Source: Pseudonocardia hierapolitana
Lineage (GTDB): Bacteria; Actinomycetota; Actinomycetes; Mycobacteriales; Pseudonocardiaceae
Reading direction: 5' to 3'
Assembly (NCBI RefSeq): GCF_007994075.1
Contig: NZ_VIWU01000001.1
Coordinates: 3,534,001 to 3,598,000, forward strand
Length of the DNA stretch: 64,000 bases
Shown: piece after piece, positions 38,202 to 47,687 of the stretch
How positions within the stretch are numbered: the stretch's first letter is position 1
Layout of the letters: each line of letters opens with the position of its first letter
Position numbers and translations under genes: made by a program
Notes under the pieces: model-generated
What the model was told of the DNA's origin: nothing
What the model saw: only the letters and a program-made list of their open reading frames with translations
The model's database searches: none

Positions 38202-38218
38202 AGTATATCGGGCCGATA
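38202..38218 (-). promoter_or_regulatory. padR-ino1 promoter with overlapping palindrome
   Basis: On the minus strand TATACT (38207-38202) is a good -10 element about 55 bases before the padR start. TATCGG (38206-38211) and CCGATA (38213-38218) make a 13-bp palindrome with a single central base that overlaps the upstream edge of this -10. The position is right for repressor binding, most simply PadR itself. Confidence 0.5.
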
Positions 38219-38326
38219 CATCATGGCGCAGTCCCGAGATCGGGCGCGGGTGATCCGCCGTAGATCGATCGGGCTGCCGGAGGCGTTCACGCGCGTTCGC
38301 GGGTGGGGTCCGCGTACCCTGACCGG

Positions 38327-38737
38327 GTGCGCACCCAGCGGCAGGTGGTCGACTACGCGTTGCAGCGCCGTGCGCTGCTCGCTGAGGTCCACTCCGGTCG
38401 GGTCGGTGTCGCCGAGGTGTGCGACGCGAGCCCGTACCTGCTCCGAGCAGCGCGTTTCCACGGTGAGCCCACCGATCGCCAGTGCCCGGTCTGCCGCAAG
38501 GAGCGGCTCACGCAGGTCTCGTGGATCTTCGGTGACGAGCTCAAGCACGCCGCGGGATCAGCACGCAAGCCAGAGGAGATCGAGCAGCTGGCGAACGTCT
38601 ACGCCGACTTCTCCGTGTACGTGGTGGAGGTCTGCCGCACCTGCAGCTGGAATCACCTCGTTCTGTCCTACGTGATGGGCACCGGCGACGCTCCCCACAG
38701 CCGCAGGTCCGACCGACGCAGGACCGCCGCCGAGTGA
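38327..38737 (+). CDS. DUF5318 family protein
   Basis: Conserved actinobacterial protein encoded just before ponA. The 136-residue product from GTG 38327 (RTQRQVVDYALQRRALLAEV) has a zinc-ribbon-like cysteine set, CPVCRKE and CRTCSWNH, and the block FADFSVYVVEV-type helix between them. TACCCT lies six bases before the start codon, so the mRNA is probably leaderless. It is followed after 34 bases by ponA, as in mycobacteria (Rv0049-Rv0050). Function is unknown; a role with the penicillin-binding protein is an inference from constant linkage. Confidence 0.85.
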   Translation: MRTQRQVVDYALQRRALLAEVHSGRVGVAEVCDASPYLLRAARFHGEPTDRQCPVCRKERLTQVSWIFGDELKHAAGSARKPEEIEQLANVYADFSVYVVEVCRTCSWNHLVLSYVMGTGDAPHSRRSDRRRTAAE

Positions 38738-38771
38738 CCGCAAACCCTTCCCCCGAACCCCCGGAGCAGCG

Positions 38772-41282
38772 GTGAGTGATCAGCGCGACCCCCGGTTCGA
38801 CGCGCCGCGGGGCCGTCCCCGCAACCAGTACGGTGGCCCGCCGCCCCGGCCCGGTGGCCCGGGCGCGCCGCCCGGCGCGCAGCGCAGGCAGGGCCCGCCA
38901 CCGGACCCCCGCGTTCCGCCGCAGCGCTACCGGGCCGACGGTCCGCCGCTCCAGGGCAGGCGGCCCCCGGGGTCCAGGCAGGCGGTCCCCCTGCTCACCC
39001 ACGATGACGACGACGACCCCACCGCCATCGTGTCCGGTCACGGCCCCCGCACCGCGCCCGCGGATCGCCCCCGCCGACCCGCACCGGGCGGTCGCGGGCG
39101 CAAGAAGGTCTCGCCGTGGCGCCGCGTGCGCCGGATCTCCTACGTCGTGCTCGGACTGCTGCTGCTCGGCCCGTTCGTCGCGTTCGTCGTCGGCTGGTTC
39201 ATCTTCCCGGTGCCGTCGTCGCAGGACGTGGCGCTCGCGCAGGTGGCCACCTTCAAGTTCGCGGACGGTGGGGACCTCGCCACCGTGCGCCCGGACAACG
39301 AGAACCGCATCGCGGTCACGCTCGACAAGGTCCCGAAGCACGTGCGCGACGCGGTGCTGTCCGCGGAGGACCGCTCCTTCTACTCGAACCCCGGCTTCGA
39401 CTTCATGGGTATCGGCCGCGCGGTCTACAACCAGCTCACCGGCGGTGTCGGTGGTGGTTCCACCATCACCCAGCAGTACATCAAGGTCTCCACCGGCGAG
39501 GACGACTTCTCCCTCTGGCGCAAGTACAAGGAGGTCGTCCTCGCGGTCAAGATCTCCAGGGAGAAGACCAAGGACGAGATCCTCGAGAACTACCTCAACA
39601 CGATCTACTGGGGACGAGGGGCGTCCGGCGTCCAGGCGGCGGCGCACGCGTACTTCAACAAGGACGTCGGGCAGCTGACGGTGTCGGAGGGTGCGATGCT
39701 CGCCGGCGTCATCCAGGCCCCGTCGCGTTGGGACCCCGCGAAGAACCCCGAGCGTTCGCAGGAGCGGTGGAACTTCGTGCTCGACGGCATGGTCGAGCAG
39801 GGATGGCTCGACCGGGCCGAGCGGGCCACGCAGACCTTCCCCGCGCTCCCGGAGGTCCAGGAGAACTCCGGCGGTGGCGTCCCCGACGACGACCGGTTCC
39901 ACATCTACGAGCGCGCCCTCGCCGAGCTCGAGGCCAAGGGGGTAAGCCAGGACCTGATCGCGACCCGTGGCGTCACCGTCACCACCACGGTCCAGCAACC
40001 GCTGCAGGCCGAGGCCGTGGACGTCGTGAAGAAGCAGATGGCGCGGCAGCCCGACAACCTGCGCAGCGGCTTGGTCTCCATCGACCCGAAGACGGGGGCG
40101 ATCCTCAGCTACTACGGCGGGACCAACGGGCTGGGCATCGACTACGCGGGCGAGGCCTTCCGCCAGCCCGGGTCGTCGTTCAAGCCCTTCGTGCTGGCCG
40201 CCGCGCTGGAGGGGAACGACGGCTTCGGCCTCGGAACCCAACTCGACGGCAGCGGACCACGGGCGTTCACCGGCCGGCCCGGCGTGGTGCGCAACGTCGA
40301 GGGCGTCAGCTGTGAACTGTGCGGCGCGAAGTACGCGATGACAGAGTCGATCAACACCTGGTTCTACGAGCTGGGCATCAAGGTCGGACCGGACAACGTC
40401 GCCAAGGCCGCCCACCAGGCCGGCATCCCGGACGACCTCCTGCCCAACCCGACCGGTGGTATCGCGCTGGGCGACAAGGAGGTGCACCCGGTCGACATGG
40501 CCTCCGCCTACGCCACGTTCGCCGCCGAGGGCGTCTACCACGAGCCCTACATCGTGTCGCGGGTCGAGGCCGCCGACGGTGAGGTCCTCTACGAGCACAG
40601 CGACGACACCGGACGGCAGGTGATGTCGCAGCAGGTCGCGCGCAACGTCATCGAGGCGATGCTCGACGTGGCCGGCAAGAAGGGATACGGCCTGCCGGGC
40701 CGCCAGGTCGCGGCGAAGACCGGCACCGCGCAGCTCGAGGGCAGCGCCACCGACAACCGCGACGCCTGGTTCGTCGGGTTCACCCCGGGGAAGGCCACGG
40801 CCGTCTGGGTGGGAACGGACAAGAGCGATCCGATCCGCAACGCGCAGAATCGCCCGATCTTCGGCAGCGGTCTGCCCGGCCAGATCTGGCACGGGTTCAT
40901 GAAGACGGCCACCGAGGACGACCCGCCGGAGCAGTTCTCCACCTTCGTCCCCATCGGTGATCCGCCCACCGACGAGTCGTTCGACTCCGAGGAGTCGTCC
41001 TCATCCGACGAGGACGACGAGGACGACGAGGACTCGGACAGCGACGAGGACCGGGACAGCGACTCGAGCCGGTCGTCCGACGACGACAACGGTTCCTCGG
41101 GAGACAACAACTCCCGGTCGAACAACTTCAGCGGAGACGAGGACGGCGGCCGGAGCAGCGACCAGCCGACGTCCGCGGACACGCAGGACACGGGCACGTC
41201 CGGGACGTCGGGATCGGCGAGCCGCGGTCAGTCGGACCGCTCGGCCGTGGACCGCACGTCCGACAGCGGTCCCGTCGGGTGA
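38772..41282 (+). CDS. ponA: Bifunctional penicillin-binding protein 1A
   Basis: Class A PBP that polymerises glycan strands and cross-links peptides. The 836-residue product has a proline/arginine-rich cytosolic N-terminus (~115 residues) and one membrane helix ([20 protein letters not shown]). The glycosyltransferase domain carries [17 protein letters not shown] and [11 protein letters not shown]. The transpeptidase has SSFK in [16 protein letters not shown] in [10 protein letters not shown] and KTGTAQ. Its C-terminal ~120 residues are an acidic serine/aspartate-rich tail outside the cell, longer and more acidic than usual. It overlaps the GT87 gene by four bases (GTGA). Confidence 0.96.
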   Translation: MSDQRDPRFDAPRGRPRNQYGGPPPRPGGPGAPPGAQRRQGPPPDPRVPPQRYRADGPPLQGRRPPGSRQAVPLLTHDDDDDPTAIVSGHGPRTAPADRPRRPAPGGRGRKKVSPWRRVRRISYVVLGLLLLGPFVAFVVGWFIFPVPSSQDVALAQVATFKFADGGDLATVRPDNENRIAVTLDKVPKHVRDAVLSAEDRSFYSNPGFDFMGIGRAVYNQLTGGVGGGSTITQQYIKVSTGEDDFSLWRKYKEVVLAVKISREKTKDEILENYLNTIYWGRGASGVQAAAHAYFNKDVGQLTVSEGAMLAGVIQAPSRWDPAKNPERSQERWNFVLDGMVEQGWLDRAERATQTFPALPEVQENSGGGVPDDDRFHIYERALAELEAKGVSQDLIATRGVTVTTTVQQPLQAEAVDVVKKQMARQPDNLRSGLVSIDPKTGAILSYYGGTNGLGIDYAGEAFRQPGSSFKPFVLAAALEGNDGFGLGTQLDGSGPRAFTGRPGVVRNVEGVSCELCGAKYAMTESINTWFYELGIKVGPDNVAKAAHQAGIPDDLLPNPTGGIALGDKEVHPVDMASAYATFAAEGVYHEPYIVSRVEAADGEVLYEHSDDTGRQVMSQQVARNVIEAMLDVAGKKGYGLPGRQVAAKTGTAQLEGSATDNRDAWFVGFTPGKATAVWVGTDKSDPIRNAQNRPIFGSGLPGQIWHGFMKTATEDDPPEQFSTFVPIGDPPTDESFDSEESSSSDEDDEDDEDSDSDEDRDSDSSRSSDDDNGSSGDNNSRSNNFSGDEDGGRSSDQPTSADTQDTGTSGTSGSASRGQSDRSAVDRTSDSGPVG

Positions 41283-42790
41283 GTCGGCGGGTGCGGGAGC
41301 CGGACAACCCGCCCGCCCGTGTCGTTCCCACCTGGTCCGAGCCGCTCGCGGTCGCCGCGAGCCGGCTGATCGGCGGGCCGCTCGGCAGGCACGCCCTCGT
41401 CGGCCGGAGCCGGTTCTGGACGCCGCTGCGCGTGATCCTGCTGCTCGCGGTGGCGGTGCTGGCGCTCGGTTGGATGGGCAAGGCCCCCTGCCTGCAGCAG
41501 TACACCACCGATGACGGCACGGTCGCGCTGGACTGGCGCAACAACCGCCAGTACGTCGCGATGTGCTACTCGGACACGGTCCCGCTCTGGGGGATCGAAG
41601 GGCTCGACCGCGGTGCCGTGCCCTACCGCGACCCGTGGATCGAGGGAGAGGGCACCGACGACGAGCAGGTGCGGTACATGGAGTACCCGGTGCTCACAGG
41701 GTACTTCCAGTACGTCAACGCGCGGCTCGCCGATGCGTGGGTGTCGGCAGCGAACGTGGTCCCGCTCCTGCCCTCGGCGCTCCCCGTCGTCGTCTACTTC
41801 GACATCAGCGCCGCATGGCTGGCGCTGGCCTGGCTCGTGGCCGTGTGGGCGGTGCACGCGCTGCGGCCGAGTCGTCCGTGGGACGCGGTGCTGGTCGCGC
41901 TGTCCCCGCTGGTGGCGGTGCACGTGTTCACCAACTTCGACGCGCTCGCCGTCGCCTGCGCCACCGCGGGGATGCTCGCGCTCGCCCGGCGGAGGCCGCT
42001 GCTCGCCGGCGCGCTGCTCGGGATCGGTGGCGCCTTCAAGTTCTACCCGCTGATGTTGCTCCTGCCTGTCCTGCTCGTGGCGTTGCGCACGCGCCGGATC
42101 AGCACGGCCCTGCGCACGATCGGTGCAGCGGTGGGAGCGTTCGTGCTCGTCAACGCGCCGGTGGCGCTGCTGTACCTCACGGGATGGGCGGAGTTCTTCC
42201 GGCTCAACCGCACCCGCCCGGCCGACCCGGACTCGCTCTACTTCGTCGTGCAGTACTTCACCGGATGGCACGGCTTCGACGGCAAGCTCGCTGACGGCGA
42301 GCCGCCCGCCGTGCTCAACGCCGTGTCGGCCGCGCTCTTCGTGCTCTGCTGCGTCGCGATCTGCGTGCTGGCGCTGCGCGCACCGCAGCCGCCGCGGCTG
42401 GCATCGCTCGCCTTCCTCACGGTTGCGTCGTTCCTGTTGGTGAACAAGGTGTGGAGCCCTCAGTACTCGCTGTGGCTCGTGCCGCTCGCCGTGCTCGCGC
42501 TCCCGCACTGGCGGCTGTTGCTGGCGTGGATGGCGGTGGACGCGCTGGTGTGGGCACCGCGGATGTACTACTACCTGACCCCGGCGAACAAGGGCCTGCC
42601 GCCGGACTGGTTCCTCGGCACGGTGGTGCTGCGCGACGCGGTCGTCGTGCTGCTGTGCGTGCTGGTGGTGCGCACAGTGCTCCGCCCGGACACCGACCCG
42701 GTGCGGAGGGCGCGGGAAGCGGTCGACGCGGACCCGGACTGGCCCGCGGCGACGAGCTCTCCCCCGAAGGTGGTCAGCACGACCGCCTGA
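41279..42790 (+). CDS. GT87-type polyprenol-phosphate mannosyltransferase-like membrane protein
   Basis: Polytopic glycosyltransferase of the GT-C fold, probably using polyprenyl-phosphate mannose outside the membrane. The 503-residue product from GTG 41279 has about ten hydrophobic segments, an early extracytoplasmic loop with [20 protein letters not shown] and YRDP, and the conserved [17 protein letters not shown] helix. The block [20 protein letters not shown] follows further on. It overlaps ponA, as Rv0051 follows ponA1 in mycobacteria, suggesting a role in lipoglycan or cell-wall glycan assembly. A paralogue lies at 44090. Confidence 0.85.
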   Translation: MSRRVREPDNPPARVVPTWSEPLAVAASRLIGGPLGRHALVGRSRFWTPLRVILLLAVAVLALGWMGKAPCLQQYTTDDGTVALDWRNNRQYVAMCYSDTVPLWGIEGLDRGAVPYRDPWIEGEGTDDEQVRYMEYPVLTGYFQYVNARLADAWVSAANVVPLLPSALPVVVYFDISAAWLALAWLVAVWAVHALRPSRPWDAVLVALSPLVAVHVFTNFDALAVACATAGMLALARRRPLLAGALLGIGGAFKFYPLMLLLPVLLVALRTRRISTALRTIGAAVGAFVLVNAPVALLYLTGWAEFFRLNRTRPADPDSLYFVVQYFTGWHGFDGKLADGEPPAVLNAVSAALFVLCCVAICVLALRAPQPPRLASLAFLTVASFLLVNKVWSPQYSLWLVPLAVLALPHWRLLLAWMAVDALVWAPRMYYYLTPANKGLPPDWFLGTVVLRDAVVVLLCVLVVRTVLRPDTDPVRRAREAVDADPDWPAATSSPPKVVSTTA

Positions 42791-42809
42791 CCGCTGGCAC
42801 GCTTCCGGT

Positions 42810-43403
42810 GTGCCCGTCTCCCGCGATCACGTCGACGCCGCGTTGCGGCGCTTCTCCCGGCAGCCGCTGGATCGGCCGGACCTCAAGCCGGCAGCCGTCG
42901 GGATCACCCTCGTCGCGGACGGCACGGCGTTCCTGCTCACGCGGCGCGCGGCGACGTTGCGCGGGCACGCCGGTCAGTGGGCGCTACCGGGCGGCCGGAC
43001 GGACCCGGGCGAGGCCCCGGCCGCGGCAGCCCGTCGCGAGCTCGCCGAGGAGCTCGGCCTCGTGCTGGACGCCGACGCCGAGCTGGGCCTCCTCGACGAC
43101 TACGCCACGCGGTCCGGGTACCTGATCACGCCGGTGGTGCTGTGGGCGGGCATCGAGCCGGTGTTGCGGCCCAACCCGGTGGAGGTGTCCGAGGTGCACC
43201 GGGTGTCCCTCGACGCGATCGACGTGGACCCGCGGTTCGTCACGATCACCGAGTCGGATGCACCCGTGATCCAGCTGCCGATACTCGGCCGGTACGTGCA
43301 CGCGCCCACCGCTGCCGTGCTCCACCAGTTCCGCGAGGTGGTGCTGCAGGGCCGTTCGACCCGCGTGGCCCACTTCGAGCAGCCGGTGTTCGCCTGGCGG
43401 TAG
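42810..43403 (+). CDS. Nudix hydrolase, CoA-pyrophosphatase-like
   Basis: The 197-residue product from GTG 42810 has a Nudix box GRTDPGEAPAAAARRELAEE followed by LGL, which keeps the metal-binding glutamates. N- and C-terminal parts resemble the CoA pyrophosphatase (NudL/YeaB) group, including LLTRRAATLRGHAGQWALPG. It probably hydrolyses CoA or a related dinucleotide-like substrate. It lies 19 bases after the GT87 gene in the same direction and converges on the TSCPD gene. Confidence 0.85.
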   Translation: MPVSRDHVDAALRRFSRQPLDRPDLKPAAVGITLVADGTAFLLTRRAATLRGHAGQWALPGGRTDPGEAPAAAARRELAEELGLVLDADAELGLLDDYATRSGYLITPVVLWAGIEPVLRPNPVEVSEVHRVSLDAIDVDPRFVTITESDAPVIQLPILGRYVHAPTAAVLHQFREVVLQGRSTRVAHFEQPVFAWR

Positions 43404-43415
43404 CTGCGCCGGGAA

Positions 43416-43907
43416 TCAGGAGCGCGCCACCCGGACGGGCCTGCGCAGCGGGGTGGGCGCGTACGCGTCGGCCGGAAGCTCGGCTTCCTCGTCGGGGGTC
43501 AGGAGGTCGAGCTCCTTGCGGGAGCCGACGTCCAGCCAGTCGTGGGCGAGCCGACGGGCGAGGTAGTCGCCCACCGAACTGGCCTGGGGGATGTCGGGGT
43601 CGTCCGTCATGCCCATCGGCTCGAAGCGTTGGTTGCGGAACTTCGCCACGAACTCCTCCAGCGGGACGCCGTGCTGCAGGCCGAGCGAGACGGCGATCGA
43701 GAGCAGGTCCATCAGACCGGCCGTGGTGGAGCCCTCCTTGCCGAACCTGGCGAACACCTCCCCCAGCGACCCGTGCTCGTCGGCGTTCGCGATGACGCAG
43801 AACTCGGTGCCCGCGACCTGGAACGAGGTGGTGGTACCCCGGCGGGAGCGGGGCATCCGCTGCCGCGCCGAGTGGGCTGGGTCGCTGGTGCGTGCGGGAA
43901 GCGCCAT
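43416..43907 (-). CDS. TSCPD-domain protein, stand-alone tail of class II ribonucleotide reductase type
   Basis: The 163-residue product matches the C-terminal region of B12-dependent ribonucleotide reductase (NrdJ) without the catalytic barrel: EFCVIANADEHGSLGEVFAR, KEGSTTAGLMDLLSIAVSLG, GVPLEEFVAKFRNQRFEPMG. The usual TSCPD cysteines are not obvious. ATG 43907 has GGAAAGGAC upstream. Two NrdR-box-like sites lie in its promoter, supporting a tie to deoxynucleotide supply. Whether it acts with a full-length NrdJ elsewhere is unknown. Confidence 0.82.
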   Translation of the reverse strand: MALPARTSDPAHSARQRMPRSRRGTTTSFQVAGTEFCVIANADEHGSLGEVFARFGKEGSTTAGLMDLLSIAVSLGLQHGVPLEEFVAKFRNQRFEPMGMTDDPDIPQASSVGDYLARRLAHDWLDVGSRKELDLLTPDEEAELPADAYAPTPLRRPVRVARS

Positions 43908-43929
43908 GAACGGGCCGGTGTCCTTTCCG

Positions 43930-43976
43930 ATGCCACATGTAGGTGATCCACGCGACATCGCCACTAGATGTTGTGG
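43930..43976 (-). promoter_or_regulatory. Tandem NrdR-box-like sites before the TSCPD gene
   Basis: CCACTAGATGTTGTGG at 43961-43976 matches 13 of 16 positions of the NrdR consensus acaCwAtATaTwGtgt, including all strongly conserved ones. A weaker copy, ATGCCACATGTAGGTG, starts at 43930 and keeps the core C.A.AT.TAG. The two are 31 bases apart, the three-helical-turn spacing typical of NrdR box pairs. Confidence 0.6.
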
Positions 43977-44089
43977 TTCGCACGGTACCGCGAGGGGCCG
44001 ACAATCCAGCGGCGAAACGCCGTCCCCACCGGGGGTTGGCGACGATCGGGTGCTCCGGTGCGGCCCCTCGGGGTGCGCTGTACCGGTGC

Positions 44090-45538
44090 CTAACCCACCG
44101 ACTCGGCCAACGGCGTGCGCCGCGGCGACGCCGCGACCGCGAGCCGGTCGTGGACGCGCAGGAACACGACGAACAACGCGACGAGCAGCGCCGCCCGGCC
44201 CCACACCCCGACCGTGACGGCCTGCGCGGCGAAGCCGTCGTATATGCCGGACGGGAGGCCGGCATGGAGCTGGTAGTACCAGCGGAAGATGCCGATCCCC
44301 ATCGCGAGGTCCGCGACGAGGTAGGCACCGACCAGCGACCACGGCACCCGCACCAGGACGAAGAACGGCAGGAGCCACAGGGTGTACTGCGGTGAGTGGA
44401 CCTTGTGCAGCAGCAGGAAGCCGCACAGCATCGCCGCACTCACCCCTACCCACGGGTAGATGCCCTCGCGGCGGTAGCGCCACCAGCCCACCGCGACGGC
44501 CACCGCGAACGACAGCAGCACGAGGGTGGGCGAGAGCCAGTCCATGGTCGACTGGAAGTCGACGTTGTCGGGGTCGGACTCGGGGCGGAATCCCCAGAAC
44601 CAGATCGAGTTGGTGGTGAAGTCCACCTTGCGCAGCTGCTGGAACGTGAACGACGCCCGCCAGCCCTCGTAGCCGGCGAGCATGAACGGCACGTTCACCA
44701 GGACCACGGTGGCCGCTGCCGCGAGCGGCCCCCGGACCGCCGCGCGCCAGTCCAGCCGGCCGGGCTGCGAGGCCACGAGGACGTACAGCGCGAGCGGCAG
44801 CACGAAGGCACCCGGGTACAGCTTGAACGCGAAGCCCAGCCCGAGCAGCACGCCCGCCACGGTGCCGCGCTGGGCGAGCGTGCGGTCGGTGCGCCAGCCG
44901 TGCACGGCGAACACCGCGGCCACGGCGCAGGCCACCACCGGGAGGTCCCAGTTGTGGAACGCGTAGAGCACGAGGGGCGGCCCGAGCGCCCACAACAGCG
45001 CCCGCCATCGCGCGAGCCGGCCCAGCAGCCAGCCGGTGACCAGCCCGAACGGCGCCATCAGCAGCGCCGACCCGAGGAGGAAGCCTGCGTCGGTGTCGGC
45101 GAACAGTGCGCCACCCCAGATGAGCAGCCCGGTGAGCACCGGGTACTCCACGGAGCCCCCGAGCAGCTGGCCCTCCGGGCTGATCGACCCGCTGACGTAG
45201 GGGAAGACGTGGCGGTCGATGTCCCGGCCGATCCACAGGTGCTGGATGTCGGAGTAGCAGACGTCGCGCTCGATGCGGACCCTGTAGTCGGGTGCGCTGC
45301 GGCCGGCCTGGTCGAACTCGGGGCCCGTGCAGCGGGCCTTGTTCTCGTAGCCGAGCAGCAGCGTGACGCCGGTGAGCAGCACGAGCGCCGCGAGCACCAG
45401 CCGGCCGGCGCGGGCGGCCGGGTGCACCGCGGCCGAGACCTGCTCCCCCGGTGCGGTGCCCACCGCTGCGCCGGTCACGGCCCGGACCCGCGGACGGGTT
45501 CCGCCACTGCCACCGGCGTCACGCTCCGAGCCGCTCAC
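44090..45538 (-). CDS. GT87-type membrane glycosyltransferase (second copy)
   Basis: GT-C fold membrane protein paralogous to the one at 41279. The 482-residue product (from GTG 45538; GTG 45478 also possible) has around ten helices. An early loop contains CYSDIQHLWIGRDIDRHVFP, and FAFKLYPGAFVLPLALYVLV and LLHKVHSPQYTLWLLPFFVL align with the same blocks in the paralogue. Its start overlaps the end of the endonuclease IV gene by about 20 bases. Probably a mannosyl- or other glycosyltransferase using a polyprenyl-phosphate donor; the acceptor is unknown. Confidence 0.82.
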   Translation of the reverse strand: MSGSERDAGGSGGTRPRVRAVTGAAVGTAPGEQVSAAVHPAARAGRLVLAALVLLTGVTLLLGYENKARCTGPEFDQAGRSAPDYRVRIERDVCYSDIQHLWIGRDIDRHVFPYVSGSISPEGQLLGGSVEYPVLTGLLIWGGALFADTDAGFLLGSALLMAPFGLVTGWLLGRLARWRALLWALGPPLVLYAFHNWDLPVVACAVAAVFAVHGWRTDRTLAQRGTVAGVLLGLGFAFKLYPGAFVLPLALYVLVASQPGRLDWRAAVRGPLAAAATVVLVNVPFMLAGYEGWRASFTFQQLRKVDFTTNSIWFWGFRPESDPDNVDFQSTMDWLSPTLVLLSFAVAVAVGWWRYRREGIYPWVGVSAAMLCGFLLLHKVHSPQYTLWLLPFFVLVRVPWSLVGAYLVADLAMGIGIFRWYYQLHAGLPSGIYDGFAAQAVTVGVWGRAALLVALFVVFLRVHDRLAVAASPRRTPLAESVG

Positions 45539-46289
45539 GCAGGAATGCGATGTCGGCGGCCTGACCCTCGGCCGGTGTCTCGACCACGACCGGGGCGCCC
45601 GCCGCGGCGCACACGGCGACCAGTGCTTCGGGATCGATCGTGCCGTCGGCGATGTTGGCGTGGCGGTCGCGGGAGGAGCCGAACTCGTCGCGCGAGTTGT
45701 TGAGGTGGACCAGGTCGATCCGGCCGGTGATGGCCTTGGCGCGGTCGACGACGTCAACCAGCTCCACGCCCGCGGAGAACGCGTGGCAGGTGTCGAGGCA
45801 GAAACCCACGCCGAACTCGCCGACCGCGTCCCACAGGCGGGCCAGGTCCTCGAACCGGCGGGCCATCGCGTTCTCCCCGCCGGCCGTGTTCTCGATGAAG
45901 ATCGGGACCGCGAACCCGCCCGCGTCCATCTGCCGCTCGATGAACTTGCGCCAGTTCTCGAAGCCCTTCGCGGCGTCCTCGCCCTGGGTGACGTGCCCGC
46001 CGTGGACGACGAGGCCGATCGCCCCGAGCTCGGCGGCGAGCTCCGCGTGCTGCACCACGATCTTGCGGGACGGGATGCGGATGCGGTTGTTCAGCGAAGC
46101 CAGGTTGACGGGGTAGGGAGAGTGGACCACGACCGTGAGGTCGCTCTCCCGCAGCTGGGCGGCCTGAGGGTGGCTCGGCGGCTTCTTCCAGCTCTGCGGG
46201 TCGGCGAGGAACAGCTGCACGATGTCGGCGTCGCGTTCCGCCGCCGAGACGAGCGGGTCGTCCTCGCGCGCGTGTGCCCCGATGAGCAT
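45519..46289 (-). CDS. nfo: Deoxyribonuclease IV (AP endonuclease IV)
   Basis: Zinc-dependent TIM-barrel enzyme that cuts DNA at abasic sites in base-excision repair. The 256-residue product from ATG 46289 shows HSPYPVNLAS, GLVVHGGHVTQGED, FIENTAGGENAMARRF, FCLDTCHAFSAGVEL, DLVHLNNSRDEFGSSRDRHA and VETPAEG, which carry the conserved His, Glu and Asp zinc ligands in order. The length is slightly short for the family. It precedes and overlaps the second GT87 gene. Confidence 0.92.
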   Translation of the reverse strand: MLIGAHAREDDPLVSAAERDADIVQLFLADPQSWKKPPSHPQAAQLRESDLTVVVHSPYPVNLASLNNRIRIPSRKIVVQHAELAAELGAIGLVVHGGHVTQGEDAAKGFENWRKFIERQMDAGGFAVPIFIENTAGGENAMARRFEDLARLWDAVGEFGVGFCLDTCHAFSAGVELVDVVDRAKAITGRIDLVHLNNSRDEFGSSRDRHANIADGTIDPEALVAVCAAAGAPVVVETPAEGQAADIAFLRERLGA

Positions 46290-46465
46290 GCGGGCCAGAG
46301 TAGTGACCACCCCCGACGGCGGCGCCATGGGTGCGTGTGCGATCGCGAACGCCGGTCCCGCGCGCGGGTCGCAGCGTTCGCGCTGGTAGCCTCGATGCGT
46401 CACCCCGACCGGCGCTCGCCGAGCGCCGCGCGCCGCCGATGGCGGCGATTGTTGTCGGGGTCCGA

Positions 46466-46527
46466 TGAGAACCTCCTGTCGCGGAAGGACCGCGGCCGTT
46501 CCAGTCCATAGGAGGTGAGTGGTTCTC
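46466..46527 (+). promoter_or_regulatory. rpsF leader with sequestered ribosome binding site (S6:S18-type)
   Basis: GAGAACC-TCCT (46467-46477) can pair with AGGA (46510-46513) and GGTTCTC (46521-46527). The pairing would lock the ribosome binding site AGGAGG and end one base before the ATG. Inside lies a small hairpin GCGG-AAGGA-CCGC (46481-46493) and a CCG triplet. Leaders before rpsF in many bacteria bind the S6:S18 dimer through such a structure and repress translation; the fit here is by eye. Confidence 0.5.
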
Positions 46528-46878
46528 ATGCGTCATTACGAGCTGATGGTCATCCTCGACCCCAGCCTGGACGAGCGCACTGTGACGCCGTCCCTGGAGA
46601 CGTTCCTCAACGTCGTTCGCAGCGACAAGGGCACTGTCGAGAAGATCGAGGTGTGGGGCAAGCGCAGGCTCGCCTACGAGATCGCCAAGCACGCCGAGGG
46701 CATCTACGCCGTCCTCGAGGTCACCTGCGAGCCGGCCACCGTCGCGGAGCTCGACCGCCAGCTGGGCCTCAACGAGTCCGTGCTGCGCACCAAGGTGCTG
46801 CGTCGCGAGCCGAAGAAGGCGGCCGCGCGCGCGGCCGTTGCCGAGCCGAAGCGGGCCGCGCCCGCCACCGCGGGCTGA
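46528..46878 (+). CDS. rpsF: 30S ribosomal protein S6
   Basis: Small-subunit protein that pairs with S18. The 116-residue product from ATG 46528 ([19 protein letters not shown]) has the family blocks [20 protein letters not shown] and [19 protein letters not shown], with a basic alanine-rich tail. The RBS AGGAGGTGAG is inside a leader hairpin. First gene of rpsF-ssb-rpsR-rplI, so S6 and S18 are made from one transcript. Confidence 0.97.
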   Translation: MRHYELMVILDPSLDERTVTPSLETFLNVVRSDKGTVEKIEVWGKRRLAYEIAKHAEGIYAVLEVTCEPATVAELDRQLGLNESVLRTKVLRREPKKAAARAAVAEPKRAAPATAG

Positions 46879-46891
46879 GGGCGCCGACGCG

Positions 46892-47401
46892 ATGGCCGGC
46901 GAGACCGTCATCACGGTGATCGGCAACCTCACCGCCGACCCCGAGCTGCGCTTCACCCCGTCCGGGGCCGCGGTCGCCAACTTCACGGTGGCGTCCACCC
47001 CGCGCACCTTCGACCGCCAGTCCGGCGAGTGGAAGGACGGCGACGCGCTGTTCCTGCGGTGCAACGTCTGGCGGCAGGCGGCGGAGAACGTCGCCGAGTC
47101 GCTCACGCGCGGAATGCGCGTGATGGTGTCCGGGCGCCTGCGGCAGCGGTCGTTCGAGACCCGCGAGGGCGAGAAGCGCACCGTCGTCGAGCTCGAGGTC
47201 GACGAGGTCGGCCCGTCGCTCCGCTACGCCACGGCCAAGGTCAACAAGGTGAACCGGGGCGGCGGCAGCGGAGGCTACGGCGGCGGTGGCGGCGGCGGTG
47301 GTGGCGGCGGGTACTCCGGTGGAGCCCCCGCCGACGACCCGTGGGGATCCGCGCCGCCTGCCGGCAGCGGCCCCATCGCCGACGACGAGCCCCCCTTCTG
47401 A
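46892..47401 (+). CDS. ssb: Single-stranded DNA-binding protein
   Basis: Tetrameric OB-fold protein that coats single-stranded DNA. The 169-residue product from ATG 46892 has the OB fold in the first ~115 residues ([38 protein letters not shown]). A glycine-rich flexible linker and the acidic tip ADDEPPF follow, which recruits partner proteins. It lies between rpsF and rpsR, the actinobacterial order. Confidence 0.97.
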   Translation: MAGETVITVIGNLTADPELRFTPSGAAVANFTVASTPRTFDRQSGEWKDGDALFLRCNVWRQAAENVAESLTRGMRVMVSGRLRQRSFETREGEKRTVVELEVDEVGPSLRYATAKVNKVNRGGGSGGYGGGGGGGGGGGYSGGAPADDPWGSAPPAGSGPIADDEPPF

Positions 47402-47436
47402 CCCCACGCCTCTCGTAACAACCAGGAGTACTACCC

Positions 47437-47673
47437 ATGGCCAAGCCCGTCCTGCGCAAGCCGAAGAAGAAGGTGTGCGCGTTCTGCAAGGACAAGGCCC
47501 AGGAGATCGACTACAAGGACACCGGCCTGCTGCGGAAGTTCATCTCCGACCGCGGCAAGATCCGGGCCCGCCGGGTCACCGGCAACTGCCGTCAGCACCA
47601 GCGTGACGTCGCGGTCGCGGTCAAGAACTCCCGCGAGGTCGCGCTGCTGCCCTACACCTCGACCGCTCGCTGA
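47437..47673 (+). CDS. rpsR: 30S ribosomal protein S18, cysteine-containing (C+) form
   Basis: Small-subunit protein binding S6 and 16S rRNA. The 78-residue product starts at ATG 47437 after AGGAGTACTACCC. CAFCKDK near residue 14 and NCRQHQ later form a CxxC...CxxH zinc-ribbon-like set, marking the C+ paralogue. Actinobacteria often also carry a zinc-independent copy elsewhere. The 3' end is 14 bases from rplI. Confidence 0.96.
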   Translation: MAKPVLRKPKKKVCAFCKDKAQEIDYKDTGLLRKFISDRGKIRARRVTGNCRQHQRDVAVAVKNSREVALLPYTSTAR

Positions 47674-47687
47674 GGAGGAGTACCGGT

